From: Lophium mytilinum
Lineage: Eukaryota; Ascomycota; Dothideomycetes; Mytilinidiales; Mytilinidiaceae
DNA: 64,000 nt
Direction: 5' to 3'
NCBI GenBank assembly: GCA_010093605.1
Contig: MU004198.1
Coordinates: forward strand, 998,456 to 1,062,455
Shown here: one piece after another, positions 54,858 through 64,000 of the stretch
Layout of the letters: the number at the start of each line of letters is the position of its first letter
Numbering within the stretch: the first letter of the stretch is position 1
Notes under the pieces: model-generated
Databases searched by the model: none
Told to the model about the DNA's origin: nothing
Seen by the model: only the letters and a program-made list of their open reading frames with translations
Made by a program: the position numbers and the translations under genes

Positions 54858-55160
54858 CTTGGCGCTCCAAGGCTCATTGGCCTCAGCCTTCGGGGTGTGC
54901 TAGGCGGGCTCCCTATAGGGGGGTCTTCATGATGCTCGTCAATTGGTGTCACGTCTAGCATGCTGTCCCACAGTACACATGCCGGCAACCAGTTTCTGGT
55001 GCCCGTTGGAGGTGGGAATCCTGACGTACTGCAACTGGAGCTGGGTCAAGGCGTAAGGCCAGGCGTGAAGGCGCTCTTGCGGGACGTTGCCGGGGAAAGC
55101 AGGGACCACAATCACAAAACGGTGGCGGATGGGATTCTTGAAGTGGGGGTGGTCTGCTTA
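54858..55160 (+). repeat. Direct repeat, copy 1 (about 300 bp)
   Basis: Shares with the copy at 55522-55830 the block cttcatgatgctcgtcaatt followed by ggtgtcacgtctagcatg (54925 and 55591, 666 nt apart), the flanking caaggctcattgg / ccctatagggg sequence and a distal ggattcttgaa ... ggtctgcttagac block. Identity is high in the first 110 bp and lower after. Confidence 0.8.
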
Positions 55161-55194
55161 GACGACATCGACGGACGACTTTCGGCTTGGCGAC

Positions 55195-55480
55195 TTGCGA
55201 CGGAGGGCTGAGGAGGATTTGGGACTTGGGACTTGGGATGCGGGAGCTGGGATTCAAGAGCTGGAATTTGGAATTTGGTACTTGGGATACGGGGTACTGG
55301 ATCTGGGGGTTAAGAGCTGGGAGTTGGTGGGTGTCAAGAGCTACGAGGGGTTAGGTGTCAAGAGCTGGGAGTCGGACTTCAAGAGATGGGAGGCGGTGAT
55401 TCATGAGTTGGGTGTCGGGGATTCAAGAGTTGGATGTTCGGAGCTGGGATGTTGGAACGAGCTTGGCTTCTGGGGCTTAG
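55195..55480 (+). repeat. G-rich minisatellite between the direct repeats
   Basis: Irregular repeats of a core like tcaagagctgggag or gggacttggga, almost free of C runs on the plus strand. It happens to be open for 129 codons at 55195-55584 (Gly/Leu/Trp/Glu-rich), which I regard as a by-product. Confidence 0.75.
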
Positions 55481-55521
55481 GACGACCTTCGACTCACGAC
55501 ATACACGACATACTCGGACTC

Positions 55522-55830
55522 CTTGGCCTTCCAAGGTTCATTGGCTCCAGCTTCCGGGGTCTCTGCTGGGCGGGTTCCCTATAGGGGAGCCTTCATGATG
55601 CTCGTCAATTGGTGTCACGTCTAGCATGCCGCTCCTCACACAACAGTCCGGCAACTTGTCTCAGGTCCCGGCGCAAGTAGGCGGTTCTTGCAACGTGTGT
55701 CAACTGGAAGCTGTCCAACGGCGTAGGGCCGGGATTGAGGGCCATCCTCCTGTGGGATGGTATCGAGGACCGGGGCCATGCATGGGTCGGGGACGAAGGA
55801 TTCTTGAAAGGGGGCGGTCTGCTTAGACAA
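55522..55830 (+). repeat. Direct repeat, copy 2 (about 300 bp)
   Basis: Second copy of the element at 54858-55160; see that entry for the shared blocks. No terminal inverted repeats or target duplications were recognised. Confidence 0.8.
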
Positions 55831-57313
55831 CATTTACCACTTCGCGCGCAATTCCCATTTCCCCTACCCTTTCCTCCTTGCACATCCTTGCCCAAACTTC
55901 CCTAATTACTCATCAAAGGTGTGTTCGATGAGGACTTTTCCGAGGCACACTAGTTTCTAAACTCCCACCTTTTTTTCATTGGTTCTCTCACTATATGTGG
56001 GACATCGAAGAAGAAAGCTTCAATCAATATCAACTCTTTTCGTCTCTTGCTCCAAGCATCGCCACTGTGGACAGCTCCTCGTCCTCGTCTCCCTCATCGC
56101 CCTGCTCATCTTCTTCTCCAGATTTCGTCCCAGCCATACCAGTCAACGACCCCAGGACTCTCTCTTGCTCCCCCTCCACAATCACAGCTCCGCCACGATC
56201 TTTCCTCGCCGCTACTCTTCTATCCTATCATCCAAGGCCGAAGACTCGCTTATGTAGAAGACCTGTCCAGAACCACCTTCACCGTAAACACATCTATCCC
56301 TTTACTGCGCCGATAATCTAGCAAAATGTTCTTTGCCAATGGCCCAATAAATGGCTGCATCTCCGCCAGCACGGGCGCATCCCAATAGCATCTGGCGCAT
56401 CTGGCGCCCGGCAGCTTGGCGCTTCCCTACGGTAGGTGCCCTGTAGCTAGCCTTTGAACCGAGAGTGAAATTTGTTCAGCGCGTTTTGCATTTGTGGCTT
56501 GGGTGGGTTGGCATAATCCACCCCCCGGATCTAATCATGTCTTGATGGTTCTATCGGCATCGAGCAGGAAGAATCAACCTTGCAGACGACAGTTGAAGAC
56601 CGCTGGTGTCCTCCAAATGCCATACGCTTGTTTCGCAGACGCCAGTGTGCGATGCCGCAAGATGACGGTAACAGGCTCGGCTGGAAGAAAGAACAGTTTA
56701 CAGTGCGCTGATGAGGGGAGAGGTTCGTTGCAGCATAGCGCACTGTGCCTTTTGGGAGCATGGTGCGGGTATGTCTCGTAAGACAGGAAACGAGTGGTTT
56801 CACTACACCAAACTTCTTTCTATCAATCTAGCACTTTCAAACAGTAGCCAATGAACACACAGAGATTTCACAGAACGTCTGAACAGGCGCACAGGACGTC
56901 CCGGACAATGTTTGCAGTCGCTGTTACCACCATAGCGCTAGCATGTAAGAAGAACGTACCTTTGTACGTGATACCTAATTACATCGTTCGTGAAAGATTG
57001 ACTTTGTGTAGGGAGTCTTCATGTCTGAATTAGGGTTCCTGTTCCCTACGATTCCAATTTGGCTGCTTCGTATGCACTGCTACCTCGAAATGCTTGTCAG
57101 TAGCAGGCCGGATCGCCGTCAAGTACTCCTTCTTGCGCCTACTTTCATTTTCGCAGCAATACGTGAACATTCTCCCAGCGCTGCTGATTGCTTTCTATCC
57201 ACGCCCGCCTGGAATCGTCGGAGGCACAGTGGCATTACCCTCTACTATAAGAATAGTAGAGACCCACGGCCTACAACTAGCAGATCATCAGTAAACGCAG
57301 CACTAGCACCGCC
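55831..57313. other. Region before the J-domain gene
   Basis: A 108-codon plus-strand frame at 55995-56321 begins MWDIEEESFNQYQ and is Ser/Pro-rich; it could be a small gene or first exon but nothing confirms it. Other frames at 56494-57033 have no recognisable content. Confidence 0.35.
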
Positions 57314-58252
57314 ATGTCCGGCCCTTCAAATCCCTACGCAGTCCTTGACCTTCCTCACGACGTGGACGAAAAGGTCATCCGCTCCGCATACCACCGTCTC
57401 GCCCTCCTCCATCATCCAGACAGAGTGCGCAGTCCCAACGAACGCTCGGATAGTGAAGGAAAGTTTAGGGAAATCCAACACGCTTATGATGTGCTCAAGG
57501 ATAGCACCAAGCGCGCAAAGCTCAACCGCAACTTGGGGCAATGGAGGCAAGGCGTGAGTTCACAGCGTTCTGCGAGCGCGAGTACATCTTCTGCTCCCGT
57601 TGATGTTGTCGGCTTTGACTTGGAGGAGTTTTTGAAGAGTCTCAAGACTAATAGTGCGCCGTGTCAAGAGGAAGGAAAAACCGCTTCCTCTACCGTAGAT
57701 CCTCAGACAACAGAGGAGCGCCAGGCCAACGACATCCGCGACGCAGCCGCGTTGGCATTCGCTGAAGCTACGGAGATGAAGAAGGAAGGGAACGAAGCCG
57801 TCGAGGAAGCCGCCAATGAGACAGGGAAGGCCAGATACACAGGTGGCCCCAAATCCCACCGTTATCTCAACTCACGGAAGGGCACTCCCGAACACAGGAC
57901 TCACACTGCGGCCACAGCGGCTGCGTACGACAAAACAGCTTCGTTCGGGACGATTGCGTACAAGCACTATGGTGCCGCTGCCCAGGCTCGAGAAGACGCC
58001 GCTGATGGCTTCCAGAAGGCTGCAGATGCGTGGGCTAAGCTCTTCCGTACCTTCGATCTGAGTAGAGATCTTATCTTCGAAGATCGAGCTCTGCAAAATG
58101 TGTTACTGTGTAGAGAGAATGTGAAGGTCGCCAGAGGGCTCGTGGATATGGATCGGGAGATGGAGGAGCGTTGGGAGAAGCAGGTCGATCAGTGGTCCCG
58201 CTGGTCTTTGGCTTGGTTTGAGGAGGCTAAAGAGAGTGGACTTTCTCGCTAG
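57314..58252 (+). CDS. J-domain (DnaJ/Hsp40-type) protein
   Basis: Single exon, 312 residues. A J domain occupies residues 5-75 (NPYAVLDL, then AYHRLALLHHPDRV with the essential HPD, then FREIQHAYDVLKD). No Gly/Phe or zinc-finger region follows, so it is a type III J protein: a specialised Hsp70 co-chaperone. The C-terminal 230 residues are Ala/Glu/Lys-rich and helical (AAALAFAEATEMKKEG, YGAAAQAREDAADGFQKAA). No membrane segment or signal peptide. Client unknown. Confidence 0.87.
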   Translation: MSGPSNPYAVLDLPHDVDEKVIRSAYHRLALLHHPDRVRSPNERSDSEGKFREIQHAYDVLKDSTKRAKLNRNLGQWRQGVSSQRSASASTSSAPVDVVGFDLEEFLKSLKTNSAPCQEEGKTASSTVDPQTTEERQANDIRDAAALAFAEATEMKKEGNEAVEEAANETGKARYTGGPKSHRYLNSRKGTPEHRTHTAATAAAYDKTASFGTIAYKHYGAAAQAREDAADGFQKAADAWAKLFRTFDLSRDLIFEDRALQNVLLCRENVKVARGLVDMDREMEERWEKQVDQWSRWSLAWFEEAKESGLSR

Positions 58253-58535
58253 CCCGTAGACAACGACGTCGAATGAAAACATATGGTTGAGTCGTTCAAG
58301 TATCGGTTGAGACGAGTCTTATTGAATAAATTCATAGTACTACGGATGTCCCATTTTCTGAATTATGTCCCTCGAAAAGACCACCTCATAGAAAAGCCAC
58401 AAAACCAGCGGTGTCATTTAAAGGAACGTGTATCAGTGTTCTCCAACCAACATTTCTCTGCTTGCAATTTACGTTCTAGCATAATCCGTCCATCACCGCT
58501 ACTACTATGAACTGCCAGAGAGTGATGCATCCGTT

Positions 58536-61500
58536 TCAGCCATAGACTTCACGCGGGAACGTTGGCTCAGTCACTGATTGTATCTCTGGCATGCGATGCG
58601 GCAGCGCTTGAGGCATTGGCAGATGTTCTGCCTCCGTGGGGGTCGAAGCAGATTCGTTGGTCGAAGGGCGACGTTGAATCTTGATCGGCACAAGCTGTTT
58701 CAATTTCTTGAACCCGTATCCGACCAAGGAAGAGTTGAACTTTTTACTCATCTCCTCAAGCGAGATCGCCTGATATCCGCGAGGTTAGCCAAGGTCGAAG
58801 AAGCGCAAGATGAACGAGACGGAGATCAGGTAGCCTACATGATCTGTGGAGGGGACGAAGAAGTAGACAAGAATTGCTCCAATAGCGCTCGTTCCGCTGC
58901 ACGGACGGGTCAGTCGAATGCGGACTGTCTATCCTATAAAACAGAACTCACGTGAATACTCCAAAGAGCCTAGAAGCTCCCCATTTGAAGCCTCGCGGTA
59001 CAAAGAGGGCGAGAATACCGGAACCTGAGACGTTAAATTAGACAAGTGTGCGTGGCCACACGGCCTTGGTTATTTCTAGATGGGGTATTGTCTTACCTAC
59101 GAAATTCCAAAAGACGCCCCATGACATTCCGACCTCTGTCATCTGGTTAGTACTCTGTATGTGAACCAACGTTGTCCATAATTTCGACATACCTCGGCCT
59201 TCGTTCGGCCAAACTTCTGCCGTATATATGAAAGGCACGGCACCAGCTCCAGGAGCATAGAAGAGAGTGAAAAACATGATGAAGACAATGACCACCCCCA
59301 CCTTGTGAGGGTTCTCGTTGTCCAAGCGCAGTAAAAGAGCAACGCAGAGTAAAGAGACTGTACCGCCAATTAGTGACACAAGGAGCAATGCTCGTCGCCC
59401 ATATAATGCCTTTAGCAAACGCCTCTTAAAAGTCTGTCGATTCTTATGAGGCGCAACGGGGTTCACCTCCGGGTCGACAGGAAGAGGTTCGATAAGGAAG
59501 AACGCTATGATGGAAAATATGGTGAGTCCAGCACTCCAGCCCATGGAGAAGCGTAGACCGTCTTTGTCCGCGTGATTGTCGCTATTAAAGCCCAGGTCTG
59601 ATAATACGAAGAAGGTGCTAGCAAGAAACGCAAGAGTGCTGTTGGACATTAGAAATTCGTCAAAAGATTATTCGAGCATGAAAGACGATTGCCTACTTGA
59701 TTCCTGATAGCTGTCTAATGTAGATTATCAGCGATTAGAGTTAGGACCCAATTTGACGGTAGCACGACTTACTGAGCAACCATCTATCGAATTTGGTTAG
59801 CATAATTAACACGTTGAGCTTGGTGAAATGCTATTACTGACTACAATCCACGATGCTATCGCGGCACGTCGGTTTCTTGACAGCGTCAGCCTCAATTCTT
59901 CTCCAGGACCTATGTGAGAAAGATTACCGAGCAATAGTGACTAGCTTAGGAAGCCGTTCGCTATATCCGATCGGACGTTGATATATGTCCAAATCGACTT
60001 TCTCCCGATGAAACAAAGCCCGTTCGGTCTATGAGGACTTTGTCAGCCATCGGTGATCAAAGCTTGGAAAACCTAAGATTGGTATTTACCTGAACTTGAA
60101 AATATATGTAACAGAACTCCTCTGCTGCTAGTACTCGCTCTTTCCGAAGCTTTACGAGAGTGTGGAATGCCTAAAAAGATCGATTTAGCAAAGAGACTAG
60201 TGTCGCCTTTCTTGTGCAGGCGATGAAGCGCGAGCTGACCTTTTCATATTTTTGCCGTGTTATCAACCATCGTGGGCTCTCGCAACCAAGGTATGTCGAC
60301 AAGAGCAGAAGCAAGGCCGGGATGGCACTAGTGAGGACTTGATTCCGCCAATTGTTGTGGCAGATATATGTCGCGCAGCTTCCCGCAAATATGCCCATGG
60401 CGTTGAAAAACTGCCACGAGACGAGCAAGCGTCCTATTCAAATCAGTCAGGATATCTTTACTGTCGAACACTAACATAGGACAGTCACCTCTTTTGGCTG
60501 GAGGGAGAATCTCCGACTCCCATATTGGCACAATAGACGCTTTGGCTCCAATACCGACCTGTTCCATGCATGTGTTAGTCATTCTCCACACTCAAACAAA
60601 CGGACTAGAAAGAACAAACCCCAACCAGTAATCGAGAACCGAGAAATTCTTCCCTAAGTCGTATTTTAGACGATGATCAACAAAATAGTAGTTGTGCGAC
60701 GTACCAGGACTTCGCTCTGCCACCCCAAATAGAACCTCCAAGGCTGCGATCATGGTTAGGAATACCACGCGGAATGTCACATACGAGCTAGATTACGCAC
60801 CCGAATGCTGCAGCAATAAAGACAGAGCCACGTCTAAGGGTAATTAGCCAGTATTACTAGAAAGGAACCCTTCATAGCTGCGGTTGAAACATACCTGCCA
60901 AAGAAACTTGAATAGCAGACTGGATCCACCAAAAATGGTCCACATATAGCCGCTCCGAACCACATGATTGCTAAGACATTGTCAGCTCTTTCCGATTTCG
61001 ATACTGAAAGTATGATTCGATATACCATTCACGATGCCAAATATCCAAATGTCTCGTCCACGCCCTGTTTGCTGCGCCGTTACCGTAAGGCCGAACTCTT
61101 GAGGCCACCCTGAAATTCTGTCAATTATATATAGTCTCAGACCTCCTAGGATTACTAACCAAGGTTACCATTGGCAACTTGATCCCATCCTACATTGTGT
61201 CAGTCCCTGGTCAAACTCTAGTAACAAATTTACGCTACGTGTTCTGTTCAACAAGAAGCGGCTGACCTTGAGCCATAGAGGCAATACAACATGCGACCTA
61301 ATGTAAATAGAACGTTATTAGCAAAGCTATGACTAGAACGTAAGTAAATTCCAACATCTTACCATCGTGACCAAGAGGTCTTTCGGTTCATCCCAAAAGA
61401 TTTTAGACTGCTGGACCTTGATAGCAGACCACTCGTGCGGCTCCAATAGCGACTGATCAGACACCAGTGATGATGCTAGGCTTCCTCGTCGTCGGTCATT

Positions 61501-61850
61501 GCTGCCTTGACTTTCAAGATCTTTCGGAGGATCGTGATAGCCGTAGTCTACGCAGATAACGACGGTCAGCTTGGTCTTGGGTAGTATACCGGGATAGGAT
61601 TGAACCTACTTCGGGCGAGCCTCGCACCAACCTGCAGTTCGTTCTCCGTGACGATATGTTTACCTTCGAAATGTTTTGCATAAAGCGTCTTCACATGTTG
61701 TTTCAAGGCGGGAAGATCAAGCTCCTCAAAGGGATTGTCCTTAAGCTTGTCTTCCTCCACAACAGACTGAGAGTTGCTTGGTTCCTCTTTGACGTTAGTC
61801 CGTGATAGGTCTCAGCCCGTATTTCGAAAGCGTACCTTTTCTTTCCCCAT
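58536..61850 (-). CDS. MFS sugar-transporter-like protein with about 21 introns
   Basis: The frame can be rebuilt through about 22 small exons from ATG 61850 (first exon 15 nt, 61850-61836) to the stop at 58536. Recognisable MFS sugar-porter parts appear in order: GWDQVANGNLGWPQEFG; the CGPFLVDP region; SWEEFLGSRLLVG; VGIGAKASIVPIWESEILPP followed by AKRGRLLVSWQ; CESPRWLITRQ (a PESPRW-like motif); LSRNRRAAIASWIV; MVAQQLSGIN; FYAPGAGAVPFIYTAEVWP; REVGMSW; and a final DHAISLEEM. About 12 membrane segments are expected. The substrate is not predictable. Nearly all introns are 45-70 nt with GT..AG ends. Several short exons make individual junctions uncertain, but the order and phase are consistent, so I regard it as intact. 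Confidence 0.78.
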
Positions 61851-63475
61851 GGCAGTTATGGCGGTTTCAGAAGGCGATCAAAAGCGTGAACAACTCGATG
61901 CTGTAACGTTTATGGCACAACGCATTGATTTGTAGGTTCAAGATGTCAACTGAAGTCCGGATCCACCCCTACGAAGCCCACGGAGCATTCGCCCTCTTAC
62001 CAGGGTTATCGCAGTTCATGTTCCGTAATTAGAAATATGGTTGCCTCGTCTTGAACAGCTCATGCATTAGGACGCGGCATTAGTACGCGATGGCACTGCC
62101 CCTCAGGCTACATATTCAGCAGACGAAGTGGAGTGGCATATCACTTCCGGGTCTATTCAGGGGCCTGCCCTGTGAGGCTGTGACTGCCATTTGCTTTTTG
62201 AACTAGGATGGTGCGTATTCTATCTGAACCAGGTAGCCGTCTAAGGTGATTGAACACCCCAGTTTTTCTAGTTCAGATACAGCAGTCTTCCCGTGAGCCT
62301 AAGCTAATGAAAGAGACGGAGTCTATAGCGCCAATTCTATCACAGCATGACTGTCAGCGTTAGAACAGTCGAGAGCTAATAAGGTCTCGCTCATCTCCAA
62401 GAATAATGCGATAGATCGTCAACAACCGGTCTGGTCACACAAACGACAAGGAAACTTTACTCTTGAGACTGATGGAACAACATGCATGCAGCATGTGAAT
62501 GCATGCAATGGTTTGCGTATCTCGTCAATGCTGCGCGAAAAAGGATTTTCAACCCTGCAAAGGTTATTCCGGCCAATGGAATCCCTTTAATCCGCTTCCA
62601 GAGTCTTAATATACCCTTGCAAGCACCTCCACACAAATCACTGCATGCGTCCATATGCTGTAGAAGGCCAAATGGGACATACTCGAAAATGTGATGATCA
62701 GCATCAGTCCTTCTTTGAAGACGTGTCACAGAGTCTACCCGCATGAATGCCTGTGACAGATGATCAGCAAGACTAAATATAACGCGACTGTGAGGCTCGG
62801 GGTCACAAAAGTGGCAGTCTTCCATACTATAATTAACTTAAGCGAACTGCCAGCTTCTGTGACCCCGAGCCTGACTGTTCACCGGTCTCACTTGCTGGTA
62901 GATTGGACGCCAAAGGAAACAGATGGGAAGCCGGGCGTAATGCTGAGTGTAGATTCGTTCTTAGCGGTCAAACCTATGAAATTTTGCACGGACTAGATCG
63001 CTGCGGTGCGGCCCGGGGAGTAAGCCGTGGTTGGACGATGTGGGGTAGCATGCATGTGGGTGTCTCAGCCTTGTACTTCGACTTTCTTGATATGCATGTC
63101 AGCGCCGGATTTGGGTATGATTATCGGACTGCGGTCTTTTTCGATTGTCAAGCGACTGGAGGAGCCCTCCTCAACACCACTTTTTGGATCCGGCCGAGGT
63201 CCTGTTGTACCCTGTCACCCACTATCAGGCGTAAACTTATGCAGACTTATCGTAAATTTGACGCTAAAAGGGCAAGACTTCGAAGATTGATAGCCTTCGG
63301 AGACCTTCGCGTGGCCAGATTCGTCAGATCCTGCACTAATCCACGGTTGATAAATGGAGATCGTTGGCATGCGGCAATGTGCGCAAGGTGTACGCTGGAG
63401 CGGCATCGGATGACCATGCAATGGTGAATGATCGGCGGGCACCAAAATGTATGCGTCAAAACGAGGCAAACGTAC
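61851..63475. other. Right-hand intergenic region
   Basis: No gene supported. A minus-strand 122-codon frame at 62457-62825 and a plus-strand 174-codon frame at 62903-63427 lack recognised domains. A strong inverted repeat lies at 62793-62872. Near 62481-62512 gcatgc-containing sequence recurs (catgcatgcagcatgtgaat, then gcatgc). Confidence 0.4.
62793..62872. repeat. Inverted repeat, 26-27 bp arms, 27-bp loop
   Basis: Left arm 62793-62818 (aggctcggggtcacaaaagt, then ggcagt) and right arm 62846-62872 (actgccagcttctgtgaccc, then cgagcct) are reverse complements apart from about two mismatches and one extra base. The loop is AT-rich. It could fold as a hairpin or be a relic of a small inverted-repeat element. 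Confidence 0.85.
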
Positions 63476-63702
63476 CAAGGTGGTAGACCATGTCCTTCAG
63501 ATGTTCGCGCTCTTCTGCAGTCTCATCCTCTTGCCACAAGGCTGCATTGAGTCGTTAGCGCTGGCTAGGAAATGACATCACAATGAGCTCCCATGTCTCT
63601 CCCCGTTTCCTTATACCCAAGCTCGAGATGATATGAACATTCCGTTTGACAACGATGGATATCACCGAGCTTTGTCACGGTTGTGCAGATGTCGAAGTCG
63701 TG
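63476..63702 (-). CDS. Possible two-exon fragment of an unrecognised fungal protein
   Basis: On the minus strand, 63702-63582 reads as natural protein (HDFDICTTVTKLGDIHRC, then YHLELGYKETGRDMGAH). A 40-nt intron (gtgatg to atgcag) joins it in phase to 63541-63476 (LWQEDETAEEREHLKDMVYHL), which ends at a gtacgt donor. Upstream, an in-frame TGA follows within a few codons and no acceptor fits, and downstream I could not find the next exon. It may be a relic or part of a gene whose other exons I missed. No family named. Confidence 0.35.
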
Positions 63703-64000
63703 AGGATGACAGGTGCGTAAGCCCAATCAACAGGCTATGATCTGGAGGCTGTGAACAATCTAACGAGTCTCCAGGTGATAAAGAATGGTCGTGTACTAAA
63801 TTGAAACCAGGCGTTTTCCGATCACAGGGCGCGAGCGAGAATTCGGTAGAAATACTGTATGTGTTTGATCAGTCGCTCAATCCGGGAATTCAACTGAGAA
63901 ACATGCAGTATCTTGAAAGCAGACGCCATTCGAAAGTGTGAGAAGTGTCGAGAGTACTTTACGTAAACTTTCAATATGCCCGAGCTGTGGTGGAGTTCTT

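Noticed and set aside
61560-61640. tRNA-like ggttcaatcc T-loop motif on the minus strand
   Set aside because: The T-stem does not pair, no anticodon arm or acceptor stem can be drawn, and the sequence sits inside an intron of the MFS gene.
62903-63427. 174-codon plus-strand frame at the right edge
   Set aside because: No domain, high Cys/Arg random-like composition, and it begins just after the inverted repeat.

Overview
The window comes from the nuclear genome of a filamentous ascomycete (Pezizomycotina). A dothideomycete-like fungus is my best guess, but the class is not proven. The evidence is protein-coding genes broken by 45-100 nt GT..AG introns with CTAAC/CTGAC-like branch sites, no operons, many divergent gene pairs, and a typical fungal gene set (Dcp2, Tem1/Spg1, Rrb1, Csl4, Ncs2, Gpi12, a GOST membrane protein, C2H2 and Zn2Cys6 regulators). 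I found no tRNA, rRNA or CRISPR array. Gene models below were joined by hand from splice signals and reading frame, not from transcripts.

Layout. 0-8 kb: a low-complexity S/T-P-P-R repeat protein, the ribosome-assembly WD40 protein Rrb1, the septation GTPase Tem1/Spg1 and the exosome cap subunit Csl4. 8-12 kb: a small doubtful gene and a four-exon C2H2 zinc-finger protein. 12-26 kb is accessory in character: two neighbouring F-box paralogues (the second with a duplicated exon-intron module), a hemerythrin-like protein, an NAD(P)-binding Rossmann protein, two divergent F-box/ankyrin paralogues and a BTB-like protein between them. 25.5-29.1 kb holds no intact gene: a broken SNF2-like relic lies among copies of a 162-bp repeat, six of which form a tandem array. 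29.3-48.1 kb is a dense block, largely of conserved genes: a double Zn2Cys6 protein, two small hypotheticals, a DUF7719-like membrane protein, Gpi12, a GOST/Ptm1 protein, Ncs2, Dcp2, a DUF4112 protein and two membrane proteins. 49-57 kb is again accessory: an intact F-box protein, its paralogue carrying only nonsense mutations, an AT-rich island, a 666-bp-spaced direct repeat and a G-rich minisatellite. 57-62 kb: a J-domain protein and a sugar-transporter-like MFS gene with about 21 introns. The right edge is mostly unassigned.

Themes. The housekeeping genes cover mRNA decay (Dcp2, Csl4), ribosome assembly (Rrb1), tRNA thiolation (Ncs2), GPI anchors (Gpi12) and septation (Tem1). The accessory parts are rich in F-box/ankyrin/BTB proteins, which usually act as ubiquitin-ligase adaptors, and these are where duplication and decay are seen. 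The most unusual signal is compositional: in at least eight conserved genes on both strands the coding strand is very C-rich in its 5' half and switches to very G-rich in its 3' half. The accessory genes do not show it.
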